Source: Rhizobium sp. (lineage in GTDB: Bacteria; Pseudomonadota; Alphaproteobacteria; Rhizobiales; Rhizobiaceae). Taken from it: a DNA stretch of 64,000 nucleotides. Both the position numbers and the translations under genes were made by a program. The notes under the pieces are model-generated. The model was given only the letters and a program-made list of their open reading frames with translations, was not told the origin of the DNA and searched no databases. Shown one piece after another: positions 9,697 through 18,742 of this stretch. The stretch is from NCBI GenBank assembly GCA_002796995.1, contig PEKW01000007.1, positions 186,001 to 250,000 of the forward strand, in the 5' to 3' direction. Each line of letters starts with the position of its first letter. Position 1 is the first letter of the stretch.

Positions 9697-9714
9697 GGGA
9701 GGCGACGAGAAAAG

Positions 9715-9842
9715 GCCCTCTCTGGCCTGCCGGCCATCTCCCCCACAAGGGGGAGAAGACCGAGCCGAAAGCCCTCGTTTTTATCCGCCGAGGGTTCGGC
9801 TGGGTCAAGCCCTCCCCCTTGTGGGGAGGGTTGGGAGGGGAG
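9715..9842. repeat. RIME-like rhizobial intergenic mosaic palindrome, copy 1
   Basis: Intergenic element between coxL and coxD. It begins with CTGCCGGCCATCTCCCCC and contains three stem-loops: arms TCTCCCCC and GGGGGAGA at 9737-9756; an imperfect middle hairpin whose arms include AGCCGAA and TTCGGCT (about 9763-9801); and CCTCCCC/GGGGAGG at 9811-9829. The first and last hairpins are also inverted copies of each other. This composition is typical of the Rhizobium-specific intergenic mosaic elements. It lies inside the cox transcription unit and could stabilise or segment the mRNA after coxL. A second copy is at 39055. Confidence 0.75.
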
Positions 9843-9917
9843 TGTTTTCCCGTCCTGTGGGGCAAGCCGGCAGTCGGGCCGTGCGTTCTGTGACCATCGA
9901 AAGAAGCGATACGAACC

Positions 9918-10796
9918 ATGACCACGCTCAACCGCGATGAGATTGCCTCCAGGCTCTCGGCTGCCGGCTATATAGCCGACGGCGAGTTGGCGACGGCGAT
10001 TTCGCTGATGGCCTTTCTCAAGCGGCCCCTGCTGCTCGAAGGCGAGGCCGGGGTGGGCAAGACGGCAGTGGCGGCTGCCCTTGCCGATCTCTACGACACC
10101 AGGCTCATCCGGCTGCAATGTTATGAGGGGCTCGACCAGTCGGCGGCGCTCTACGAATGGAACTACCAGCGGCAATTGCTGGCGATCCAGGCGCATCAGG
10201 GCCGCGGCGCGGTCGAGATCGAGGACGAGATCTTTTCGGAGAAATACCTGCTGGAACGACCGCTGCTCGCGGCGATCCGGCAGGAGAAGGCACCGGTCCT
10301 GCTGATCGACGAGGTAGACCGGGCGGACGAGGAGTTCGAGGCCTTCCTGCTGGAAGTGCTCTCCGAATTCCAGGTGTCCATTCCCGAACTCGGCACGATC
10401 CCGGCGACGACCATCCCGCATGTTGTGCTGACCTCGAACGGAACGCGCGAGCTTTCCGATGCGCTGCGCCGCCGCTGCCTTTACCACTATGTCGACTATC
10501 CCGAGCCCGACCGCGAGGCGCGCATCATCATGGCGCATCTCTCTAGCATCGGCGCCTCGCTAGCGCTGCAGATCGCCCGGATGGTCGAGGCGATCCGCAA
10601 GGAGGATCTGCGCAAGGTTCCGGGTGTGGCCGAAACGCTGGATTGGGCGGCAGCGCTGGTGGGTCTTAACCTGCGCGACCTGCACGACGATCCGGAGGCC
10701 CTGCGCGACACGCTGCTTTGCCTGTTGAAGACCCGCGAGGACAGGACGCGGATCAGCCGCGAGGTCACCGAACGGTTGCTCGGGAGGGTCGCGTGA
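9918..10796 (+). CDS. coxD: CoxD AAA+ ATPase, CO dehydrogenase maturation
   Basis: MoxR-type AAA+ ATPase of 292 aa. Walker A is GEAGVGKT (residues 42-49), Walker B is VLLIDEVD, and a sensor-like LTSNGTRELSDALRRR region follows. In Oligotropha CoxD is needed for building the copper-sulfur part of the bimetallic CoxL centre, acting as a chaperone with CoxE and CoxF. It follows coxL after a 221-bp gap holding a RIME-like palindrome and overlaps coxE by GTGA, which suggests translational coupling of the maturation pair. Confidence 0.93.
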   Translation: MTTLNRDEIASRLSAAGYIADGELATAISLMAFLKRPLLLEGEAGVGKTAVAAALADLYDTRLIRLQCYEGLDQSAALYEWNYQRQLLAIQAHQGRGAVEIEDEIFSEKYLLERPLLAAIRQEKAPVLLIDEVDRADEEFEAFLLEVLSEFQVSIPELGTIPATTIPHVVLTSNGTRELSDALRRRCLYHYVDYPEPDREARIIMAHLSSIGASLALQIARMVEAIRKEDLRKVPGVAETLDWAAALVGLNLRDLHDDPEALRDTLLCLLKTREDRTRISREVTERLLGRVA

Positions 10797-11998
10797 GCTG
10801 TTGCGGCCAGCCGATGAACCAGGACGAAATGGACGCCGTCTCCGGGCTGGTGTCGGAGAAGCTGGCGGCTTTTCTCAAGACGCTGCGCGACAATGCCTTT
10901 GCCGTCGGGCTCTCCGAGGGCAAGGATGCGGCCGCGCTGATGGCGGCGGGCTATGCGGCCCGTCCGTCGCTGATGCGGCAGGCCTTCAAGCAGTTGTTCT
11001 GCGCCCGCAAGAGCGAATGGCAGCGGTTCGACGGATTGTTCGACGCCTTCTGGCTGGCCAAACGGGTGCGCGGACGCTCTGTCGTCTCCGGTTCGCCGGC
11101 GCCGTCCGCCAATCCCGCGCTCAAGAGCCTCCAGGACCCACAGGCATCGCATCAAGGTAACGCGGCAACAGACCAAGTTCCCTCTTCGGGCGAAGACGGC
11201 GCGGACCAGTCCGGCGAGGGCCGGATGGAAGGCGCCTCGGTCATCGAGAACATTGCCAGGAGCGATTTCCGCAAGCTATCCAACCCGGAAGAGATTGAGC
11301 GTGCCCATGCCGTCGCCGCGCAACTGGCGCGCGCCATGCAGGCCCGCCTGACACGGCGCGATCTGGCCCGCAGACACGGCTATCGCATTGACCTGCGCCG
11401 CACGATCCACCGCAATATCGGCCATGGCGGAGTGCCGGTGTCGCTGGTGATGCACGAGCGCCGCCAGAAGCCGCTGCGGCTGGTGCTGCTGCTCGACGCC
11501 TCGGGCTCGATGAGCATGTATACGGGCGTCTTCCTGCGCTTCATCCATGGCGTTCTCGACAATTTCCGAGAGGCCGAGGCCTTCCTGTTCCACACGCACC
11601 TCGCGCATGTCTCCGACGCGATGAAAGAGCGCGACCCGGCGCGGGCACTCGACCGGCTGTCGATGATGGCGCAAGGGTCCGGCGGCGGGACACGGATCGG
11701 CGAGTGCCTGGCGACGTTCAACCGCCACCACGCCGCCCGCGTCATCCATTCTCGCACCTGCGTGATGATCGTGTCCGACGGCTACGAGACCGGCGACGCG
11801 GCAAAGCTCGGCGTAGAGATGGCGGCGCTCGGCCGGCGCTGCCGGCGAATCGTCTGGCTCAATCCGATGATGGGCTGGGACGGCTATGCGCCGGAGGCCG
11901 CCGGCATCAAGGCGGCGCTACCGCATGTCGATCTTCATGCGCCGGCCCATTCGCTGGAGAGCCTCGCGGCGCTCGAACCCTATCTGGCCAGATTGTGA
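10793..11998 (+). CDS. coxE: CoxE, VWA-domain protein, CO dehydrogenase maturation
   Basis: Protein of 401 aa with a C-terminal von Willebrand factor A domain. The metal-ion-dependent adhesion site DASGSM starts at D235, with later TRIGECL and VMIVSDGYETGD segments. CoxE partners with the CoxD ATPase in copper insertion into CoxL. The GTG at 10793 is taken as start because GGGAGGG precedes it by 5 bp and it overlaps the coxD stop; an ATG at 10814 is the alternative. The long in-frame extension upstream to 10718 lies within coxD. About residues 100-155 look like a low-complexity linker. Confidence 0.92.
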   Translation: MSCCGQPMNQDEMDAVSGLVSEKLAAFLKTLRDNAFAVGLSEGKDAAALMAAGYAARPSLMRQAFKQLFCARKSEWQRFDGLFDAFWLAKRVRGRSVVSGSPAPSANPALKSLQDPQASHQGNAATDQVPSSGEDGADQSGEGRMEGASVIENIARSDFRKLSNPEEIERAHAVAAQLARAMQARLTRRDLARRHGYRIDLRRTIHRNIGHGGVPVSLVMHERRQKPLRLVLLLDASGSMSMYTGVFLRFIHGVLDNFREAEAFLFHTHLAHVSDAMKERDPARALDRLSMMAQGSGGGTRIGECLATFNRHHAARVIHSRTCVMIVSDGYETGDAAKLGVEMAALGRRCRRIVWLNPMMGWDGYAPEAAGIKAALPHVDLHAPAHSLESLAALEPYLARL

Positions 11999-12009
11999 AG
12001 GAGGCGAGC

Positions 12010-12843
12010 ATGACCATGCATGTCGATGTGATGGATCTCATGGCGAAACTCAAATCGTCGGAAGAGGCCTTCGTGCTGGCAACCGTTGTCAGAACCGTCT
12101 CGGTGACGGCGGCAAAGGCCGGGGCAAAGGCGATCATCCGGCCGGACGGCACGATCGCCGCCGGCTGGATCGGCGGCGGCTGCGCCCGCGGGGCGGTGCT
12201 GCGGGCCGCGACCCAGTCGCTGCGCGACGGCAAGGCGCGGCTCGTCTCGATCCAGCCCGGCGACCTGCTGGCCGATCTCGGCGTGAAGCCCGGCGAGGCG
12301 CGCGGCGGCGTGCAGTTCGCCCGCAACATGTGTCCGAGCCAGGGGACCATGGACGTCTTCGTCGAACCGGTGCTGCCGCGCCCGTCTCTCATCGTGTTCG
12401 GGGCGAGCCCGGTGGCGCTGGCGCTCGCGGCGCAGGCCCGCCCCCTCGGCTTCAACGTGACGCTGGCGGCGCCTGCGGACGATCTCGGCGAGGCGCCGGA
12501 CGTGGACCATCTCGTCGATGGTTTCGCCATCGAGCCCGAGACCAGGGGCGAGCGTTATCTCGTCGTCTCTACGCAAGGACGCGGCGACGAGGCGGCGCTC
12601 AAGGCCGCCGTCGTTGCCAGGGCCGACTATATCGGCTTCGTCGGCAGCCATCGGAAGATGGCGGCGCTGAAGCAGGAGCTTGCCGAGACCGGCGTCGAAC
12701 CCACCGCCCTCGATCGGGTGAAGGGGCCGGCCGGGCTCGATCTCGGCGCGATCACCCCGGAGGAGATCGCGCTCTCGGTACTCGCAGAGATCATTTCGAT
12801 CCGCCGTCGCGGCCAGCGCGGCGAAACGGCACAACGGGCTTAA
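12010..12843 (+). CDS. coxF: CoxF, XdhC-family molybdenum cofactor maturation protein
   Basis: Protein of 277 aa of the XdhC/CoxF family. The N-terminal part has the typical GWIGGGCARGAVLRAA segment and the C-terminal half a Rossmann-like domain (SLIVFGASPVALALA, later YIGFVGSHRKMAALK). CoxF/XdhC proteins take part in sulfuration and insertion of molybdenum cofactor into the large subunit. The ATG at 12010 sits behind GGAGGCGAGC, 11 bp after coxE ends, and is preferred to the longer frame starting inside coxE. Confidence 0.92.
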   Translation: MTMHVDVMDLMAKLKSSEEAFVLATVVRTVSVTAAKAGAKAIIRPDGTIAAGWIGGGCARGAVLRAATQSLRDGKARLVSIQPGDLLADLGVKPGEARGGVQFARNMCPSQGTMDVFVEPVLPRPSLIVFGASPVALALAAQARPLGFNVTLAAPADDLGEAPDVDHLVDGFAIEPETRGERYLVVSTQGRGDEAALKAAVVARADYIGFVGSHRKMAALKQELAETGVEPTALDRVKGPAGLDLGAITPEEIALSVLAEIISIRRRGQRGETAQRA

Positions 12844-12861
12844 GGGAAGAGGAAGCATATC

Positions 12862-13320
12862 ATGGACATGAGTGGCAGCGAACGGATCGAAGCACCGGTG
12901 GAGACCGTCTGGCAGGCCTTGAACGACCCGGAGATCCTGCGTCAGGCGATCCCGGGCTGCGAGAGCCTGGACAAGACCTCCGACACCACCATGACGGCCA
13001 AGGTCGTGCTGAAGGTTGGTCCGATCAAGGCCAAGTTCGAGGGTGCGGTCGAGCTGCAGAACCTCAATCCGCCGTTTTCCTATACGATTGCCGGAGAGGG
13101 AAAAGGCGGGCTTGCCGGCTTTGCCAAGGGCGGCGCCGACGTGTCGCTTGCGGCCGACGGGCCGGATGCGACGATCCTGTCCTACACGGTGAAAGCCGAG
13201 GTCGGCGGCAAGATCGCCCAGCTGGGCAGCCGGCTGATCGATTCGACCTCGAAGAAACTGGCGGGCGAATTCTTCGCCAAGTTCGGCCAGCTGGTCGGCA
13301 ATTCGGTCGCTGCCGCCTGA
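12862..13320 (+). CDS. coxG: CoxG, SRPBCC-fold protein of CO dehydrogenase
   Basis: Protein of 152 aa of the CO dehydrogenase subunit G family (START/SRPBCC fold with a hydrophobic pocket). Typical features are ERIEAPVETVWQALNDPE at the N-terminus and a LNPPFSYTIAGEGKGG strand. CoxG attaches CO dehydrogenase to the membrane and in mycobacteria supports quinone delivery. This copy ends soon after the fold (GQLVGNSVAAA); characterised CoxG proteins are longer, with a C-terminal extension involved in membrane contact. It is the last gene of the cox run, and a 9-bp stem-loop follows. Genes for CoxB, CoxH, CoxI and CoxK are not found next to it. Confidence 0.9.
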   Translation: MDMSGSERIEAPVETVWQALNDPEILRQAIPGCESLDKTSDTTMTAKVVLKVGPIKAKFEGAVELQNLNPPFSYTIAGEGKGGLAGFAKGGADVSLAADGPDATILSYTVKAEVGGKIAQLGSRLIDSTSKKLAGEFFAKFGQLVGNSVAAA

Positions 13321-13328
13321 GCGGGTTG

Positions 13329-13364
13329 GCGCGCCGCGGTGGCCTTCGAGCCTTTGCGGCGCGC
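13329..13364. terminator. Stem-loop between convergent coxG and glpK
   Basis: Perfect 9-bp inverted repeat GCGCGCCGC/GCGGCGCGC with an 18-base loop, between the stop codons of the converging coxG and glpK genes. It lacks a clear T tract, so it is a probable bidirectional transcript end or mRNA 3' stabiliser and not a textbook intrinsic terminator. Confidence 0.55.
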
Positions 13365-13369
13365 GATTC

Positions 13370-14866
13370 TCAATCGCGTTTCGTGAGGCAGCGCGCGACG
13401 CAATCGTGCCATCCGGCGACCGCCAGCCGGCGCTCCGCGTCGTCCATGTCCGGCTCGAAGCGGCGATCGCGCCTCCAATGCTCGGAAAAGCCCTTTTGGT
13501 CCGGCCAGATGCCGGCGCGGGAGCCGGCGAGCCAGGCGGCACCGAGAACCGTGGTCTCGAGGATCTGCGGACGGTCGACCGGTGCGGCCAGGATGTCGGC
13601 GAGACGCTGCATGGTCCAGTTCGACGCGACCATGCCGCCATCGACGCGAAGGACGGTCTTGTCGCTCGCGCCATCCCAGTCCTTCTTCATCGCCTCAAGC
13701 AGATCATAGGTCTGGTAGGCGACGCTTTCGAGCACGGCGCGGGCGAACTCGGCGGGGCCGGTGTTACGCGTCATGCCGAACATCGCGCCACGGGCCTCGG
13801 CATCCCAATAGGGTGCACCGAGCCCGGTGAAGGCCGGCACGAGATAGACGTGCTGGTGCGGATCGGCCTTGGCGGCCAGGCCGTCGGTCTCGGCGGAACT
13901 ACCTATGAAGCCGAGGCTATCGCGCAGCCACTGCACCGCCGCACCCGCGATGAAGATCGAACCCTCTAGCGCATAGGTCGTCTCGCCGTTCAGCCGATAG
14001 GCGATCGTCGTCAGCAGCCGGTTGGAGGATGCGACACGGTCGGTTCCAGTGTTCAGGAGCGCAAAACATCCGGTGCCATAGGTCGACTTCATCATGCCGG
14101 GCTCGAAACAGGCATTGCCGATCACGGCCGCCTGCTGGTCGCCGGCCACGCCCAGGATCGGGATCTCGGCGCCGAAGACCTCCTGGTCGGTCACGCCAAA
14201 CTCGTCGGCGCAGTCCTTGACCTCGGGCAGCATGGCACGCGGGATGGCCAAGATGTCGAGAAGCTCATCGTCGAAACGGTTTTCGCCGATGTCGTAGATC
14301 AGCGTGCGCGAGGCATTGGTGGCGTCGGTCGCGTGCACGCGGCCGGCGGTCATCTTGAAGATGAGCCAGCTATCGACCGTGCCAAAGCAGACCTCGCCGC
14401 TTTCGGAGCGGGCGCGCAGCCCGTCGACGGAATTGAGCATCCACGCGAGTTTGGTGCCGGAAAAATACGGATCGAGCAGCAGGCCCGTCTTGGCGGTGAA
14501 GAGCGGCTCCAGACCCTTGGCCTTCAGCTCCTCGCAGAAGCGGGCGGTGCGGCGGTCCTGCCAGACGATGGCGCGATGGAGCGGTTCGCCGGTCTTGCGG
14601 TCCCAGACCACAGCGGTTTCGCGCTGGTTGGTGATGCCGATCGCAGTGATTTCGCGCAGTGTGATCCCCGCCTTGGCGACCGCCATGCGGGTGGTCGAAA
14701 GCACGCTCTGCCAGATTTCCTCGGCATCGTGCTCGACCCAGCCTGAGTCGGGGAAGAACTGGGTGAATTCCTGCTGGGCGACCCCGACGATCTGCATGTC
14801 CTGGTCGAAGACCATGGAACGGGTCGATGTGGTTCCCTGGTCGATTGCCAGAATGTATCCGCTCAT
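13370..14866 (-). CDS. glpK: Glycerol kinase
   Basis: FGGY-family glycerol kinase of 498 aa, the full family length; it makes glycerol-3-phosphate from imported glycerol. N-terminal ATP-binding signature is [18 protein letters not shown] and the C-terminal [10 protein letters not shown] are also in place. It is the last gene of the glp operon, 77 bp after glpV, with a strong hairpin in that gap. Start ATG at 14866 is preceded by GGAGACGAA. Confidence 0.95.
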   Translation of the reverse strand: MSGYILAIDQGTTSTRSMVFDQDMQIVGVAQQEFTQFFPDSGWVEHDAEEIWQSVLSTTRMAVAKAGITLREITAIGITNQRETAVVWDRKTGEPLHRAIVWQDRRTARFCEELKAKGLEPLFTAKTGLLLDPYFSGTKLAWMLNSVDGLRARSESGEVCFGTVDSWLIFKMTAGRVHATDATNASRTLIYDIGENRFDDELLDILAIPRAMLPEVKDCADEFGVTDQEVFGAEIPILGVAGDQQAAVIGNACFEPGMMKSTYGTGCFALLNTGTDRVASSNRLLTTIAYRLNGETTYALEGSIFIAGAAVQWLRDSLGFIGSSAETDGLAAKADPHQHVYLVPAFTGLGAPYWDAEARGAMFGMTRNTGPAEFARAVLESVAYQTYDLLEAMKKDWDGASDKTVLRVDGGMVASNWTMQRLADILAAPVDRPQILETTVLGAAWLAGSRAGIWPDQKGFSEHWRRDRRFEPDMDDAERRLAVAGWHDCVARCLTKRD

Positions 14867-14890
14867 CGGGCTTTCGTCTCCTTGGATGAA

Positions 14891-14919
14891 GACCGGGGCG
14901 CGTGGTTCGCGCCCCGGTC
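14891..14919. promoter_or_regulatory. Strong hairpin between glpV and glpK
   Basis: Perfect 12-bp inverted repeat (GACCGGGGCGCG and CGCGCCCCGGTC, 5-base loop) directly downstream of the glycerol-binding-protein gene. On the transcribed minus strand no T tract follows, so it more likely protects the 3' end of an abundant glpV message or partly attenuates glpK than fully terminates. Confidence 0.6.
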
Positions 14920-14943
14920 CTTTGTCATGCTAACGAGGGAAGA

Positions 14944-16665
14944 TTACTTCTGCCAGCTCTTGACCAGTTCGTCGTAGTTGACGGTCATCGGCTTTTCCTT
15001 CTCGTTCTCAACCTTCAGCTGCGGAGCGAGATTGCCCTTGGCCACGGCATCGGCATTCCACTCTTCGAGGGTCTTTTCCTCGGCGAGCTTCGGGCCGATG
15101 TCACCCTGAACGCCTGCACGTTCCAGGCGCTGCATGACCTTTTCCTGCTCGGCGCAGAGCGAGTCCATGGCTTCCTGCGCCGACTTCGCACCCGAAGATG
15201 CGTCGCCGATCGCCTGCCACCACAGCTGGGCCAGCTTCGGATAGTCCGGAACGTTGGTGCCGGTCGGCGACCACTGGACGCGGGCCGGCGAACGGTAGAA
15301 CTCGATCAGACCGCCAAGCTTCGGAGCGCGCTCGGTGAAGCTCGGATGCTGGATCGACGACTCGCGGATGAGAGTCAGGCCGACATGGCTCTTCTTGACG
15401 TCCACGGTCTTCGAGGTGACGAACTGGGCATAGAGCCAGGCCGCCTTGGCGCGGTCGTCCGGGGTGGACTTGAGCAGGGTCCAGGAACCCACGTCCTGGT
15501 AACCGAGCTTCATGCCGTCCTTCCAGTAGACGCCATGCGGGCTCGGAGCGAAGCGCCACTTCGGCGTGCCGTCCGCGTTGACCACCGGCAGGCCGTCCTT
15601 GACGAGGTCGGCGGTGAACGCGGTGTACATGAACATCTGCTGGGCGATCTCACCCTGCGACGGAACCGGGCCGGATTCCGAGAAGGTCATGCCCTGGGCG
15701 GATGCCGGTGCATAGGCCTTCAGCCAGTCGAGGTACTTCTGGATGGCGTAGACGGAAGCGGGGCCGTTGGTGTCGCCGCCACGGGCAACGCAGGAGCCGA
15801 CCGGACGCGAATTCTCGTCGACCTTGATGCCCCATTCGTCGACCGGCAGACCGTTCGGCAGGCCCTTGTCGCCGTTGCCGGCCATGGAGAGCCAGGCATC
15901 GGTGAAGCGCCAGCCGAGCGACGGGTCCTTCTTGCCGTAGTCCATGTGACCATAGACCTTCTTGCCGTCGATCTCGCGGCCGGTGAAGAACTCGGCAATG
16001 TCCTCGTAAGCCGACCAGTTGACGGGAACGCCCAGGTCGTAGCCGTACTTGGCCTTGAAGTCGGCCTTGTTCTTCTCGTCGTTGAACCAGTCGTACCGGA
16101 ACCAGTAGAGGTTGGCGAACTGCTGGTCGGGCAGCTGGTAGAGGTCGCCGTCCGGAGCGGTGGTGAACTTCATGCCGATGAAGTCGTCAAGGTCGAGGCC
16201 CGGATTGGTGACATCCTTGCCTTCGTTCGCCATCCACTTGGTGAGAGAGCGGGCCTGCTGGTAGCGCCAATGGGTGCCGATCAGGTCGCTATCGTTGACA
16301 TAGGCGTCGTAGACGTTTTCGCCCGACTGCATCTGCGTCTGCAGCTTTTCGACGACGTCGCCTTCGCCGATCAGGTCATGGGTGATCTTGATGCCGGTGA
16401 TCGCGGTAAAGGCGGGCGCGAGAACCTTGGATTCATATTCGTGGGTGGTGATGGTTTCCGACACCACCTTGATTTCCATGCCGGCGAACGGCTTCGCGGC
16501 ATCGACGAACCACTGCATTTCCTTTTCCTGGTCGGCGCGCGACAGCGTCGAAAGGTCACCGACCTCCTTGTCCAGGAACTGTTTGGCCTCGTCCATTCCG
16601 GCAAAGGCCGAGCCGGTCATCGCCAGCAGCATCGCTGCGGTCGTCGTCAAAAGGTGCTTTCGCAT
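14944..16665 (-). CDS. glpV: Glycerol ABC transporter, periplasmic binding protein
   Basis: Family 1 extracellular solute-binding protein, 573 aa, with a signal peptide ending near AMTGSAFA-GMDEA. It captures glycerol in the periplasm for GlpPQ-ST, by gene order identical to the Rhizobium glp locus. Long for this class (most are 400-450 aa), which fits GlpV proteins. ATG at 16665 was chosen because TTTGGGAGGA precedes it by about 6 bp and a signal peptide follows at once; the frame continues to 17064 across the glpU gene without homology. A strong hairpin follows the stop codon. Confidence 0.9.
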   Translation of the reverse strand: MRKHLLTTTAAMLLAMTGSAFAGMDEAKQFLDKEVGDLSTLSRADQEKEMQWFVDAAKPFAGMEIKVVSETITTHEYESKVLAPAFTAITGIKITHDLIGEGDVVEKLQTQMQSGENVYDAYVNDSDLIGTHWRYQQARSLTKWMANEGKDVTNPGLDLDDFIGMKFTTAPDGDLYQLPDQQFANLYWFRYDWFNDEKNKADFKAKYGYDLGVPVNWSAYEDIAEFFTGREIDGKKVYGHMDYGKKDPSLGWRFTDAWLSMAGNGDKGLPNGLPVDEWGIKVDENSRPVGSCVARGGDTNGPASVYAIQKYLDWLKAYAPASAQGMTFSESGPVPSQGEIAQQMFMYTAFTADLVKDGLPVVNADGTPKWRFAPSPHGVYWKDGMKLGYQDVGSWTLLKSTPDDRAKAAWLYAQFVTSKTVDVKKSHVGLTLIRESSIQHPSFTERAPKLGGLIEFYRSPARVQWSPTGTNVPDYPKLAQLWWQAIGDASSGAKSAQEAMDSLCAEQEKVMQRLERAGVQGDIGPKLAEEKTLEEWNADAVAKGNLAPQLKVENEKEKPMTVNYDELVKSWQK

Positions 16666-16745
16666 GATTTTCCTCCCAAAGGTTGCGATTGCAGTCTCTT
16701 CGTAGTCCGGGATGGCGGATCTGACCGCCATCCGTTTTTCAAGCC

Positions 16746-17027
16746 TCAGACGAAACGGAATACGCCGATCGCGTAGACCACCGACAAGGCAAGAGCCCAC
16801 CACAGGTTCGGACCTCCCAGCCCCAACCATGCGAGATGAATGAATGCGGATCCAAGCAACGAGATGAACAGGCGATCGCCTCGCGTCGTCTCGAACCGCA
16901 GGACGCCGATGCGGGGATTGCCGCCCGGCGAGAAATATTCCCAGACCGCCATGCAGGCGATCAGCGTGAAGATGCCGATGAAGAACAGCGCCGTCGGCAG
17001 CGTCCATGCCATCCATGAGAAGTCCAT
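16746..17027 (-). CDS. glpU: DUF2160 membrane protein of the glycerol locus
   Basis: Predicted membrane protein of 93 aa with about three hydrophobic segments, matching the DUF2160 proteins found between permease and binding-protein genes of rhizobial glycerol ABC operons. Its role is not established; it may be an accessory subunit of the GlpPQ channel. It lies 17 bp downstream of glpQ and 80 bp upstream of glpV. Confidence 0.85.
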   Translation of the reverse strand: MDFSWMAWTLPTALFFIGIFTLIACMAVWEYFSPGGNPRIGVLRFETTRGDRLFISLLGSAFIHLAWLGLGGPNLWWALALSVVYAIGVFRFV

Positions 17028-17044
17028 CTTGAGCCTCCCTTTCC

Positions 17045-17857
<813 letters not shown>

Positions 17858-17870
17858 CTTCGTGTCCCCC

Positions 17871-18740
17871 TCACTTGGCCTGGGCGTCGTGGCTGGTCAT
17901 GACCGTGTAGAAGACCCACGACATGAGCAGGATGATCAGGAAGTAGATGATCGACATGGCAGCCGCCGGGCCCAGGTCGAACTGGCCGACCGCCATCTTG
18001 ACCAGATCGATGGACAGGAAGGTCGTCGAATTGCCCGGACCGCCGCCGGTGACGACGAAGGGCTCGGTATAGATCATGAAGGAGTCCATGAAGCGCAGCA
18101 GCACGGCGATCAGGAGTACGCGCTTCATCTTCGGCAGCTGGATGTAGCGGAACACCGAGAAGCGCGAGGCGCCGTCGATCTTGGCGGCCTGGTAATAGGC
18201 ATCCGGGATGGAGACGAGGCCGGCATAGCACAGCAGCACGACCAGGCTCGTCCAGTGCCAGACATCCATGACGATGACCGTCACCCAGGCGTCGACCGGA
18301 TCCTGCGTATAGTTGTAGTCGATGCCGAGGACGGTCAGGTAGTGGCCGAGGAAACCGATGTCGACGCGGCCGAAGACCTGCCAGATGGTGCCGACGACGT
18401 TCCACGGAATGAGCAGCGGCAGCGCCATCAGCACGAGGCAGACGGGCACGCCCAGCCCCTTCTTCGGCATGTTGAGGGCGATCAGGATGCCGAGCGGCAC
18501 CTCGATGGCGAGGATCACCATGGAGAAGATCAGGTTGCGGCCGAGCGCGTTCCAGAACCGGTCGGACGACAGCATTTCGGTAAACCAGTCGGTGCCGGCC
18601 CAGAAAAACTCATTGTTGCCGAACGTGTCCTGCACCGAATAGTTGACCACCGTCATCAGCGGGATGACGGCCGAGAACGCCACCAGCAGGAGAACCGGAA
18701 GGACCAGGAACCAGGCCTTGTTGTTGAAGGTCTTTTCCAT
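17871..18740 (-). CDS. glpP: Glycerol ABC transporter permease 1
   Basis: MalF-type permease of 289 aa with six predicted membrane segments. The EAA loop is YYQAAKIDGASRFSVFRYI, followed by the usual PFVVTGGGPGNSTTF motif. Forms the glycerol channel with GlpQ. It starts 2 bp after the glpT stop codon, consistent with coupled translation. Confidence 0.92.
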   Translation of the reverse strand: MEKTFNNKAWFLVLPVLLLVAFSAVIPLMTVVNYSVQDTFGNNEFFWAGTDWFTEMLSSDRFWNALGRNLIFSMVILAIEVPLGILIALNMPKKGLGVPVCLVLMALPLLIPWNVVGTIWQVFGRVDIGFLGHYLTVLGIDYNYTQDPVDAWVTVIVMDVWHWTSLVVLLCYAGLVSIPDAYYQAAKIDGASRFSVFRYIQLPKMKRVLLIAVLLRFMDSFMIYTEPFVVTGGGPGNSTTFLSIDLVKMAVGQFDLGPAAAMSIIYFLIILLMSWVFYTVMTSHDAQAK

Positions 18741-18742
18741 GA

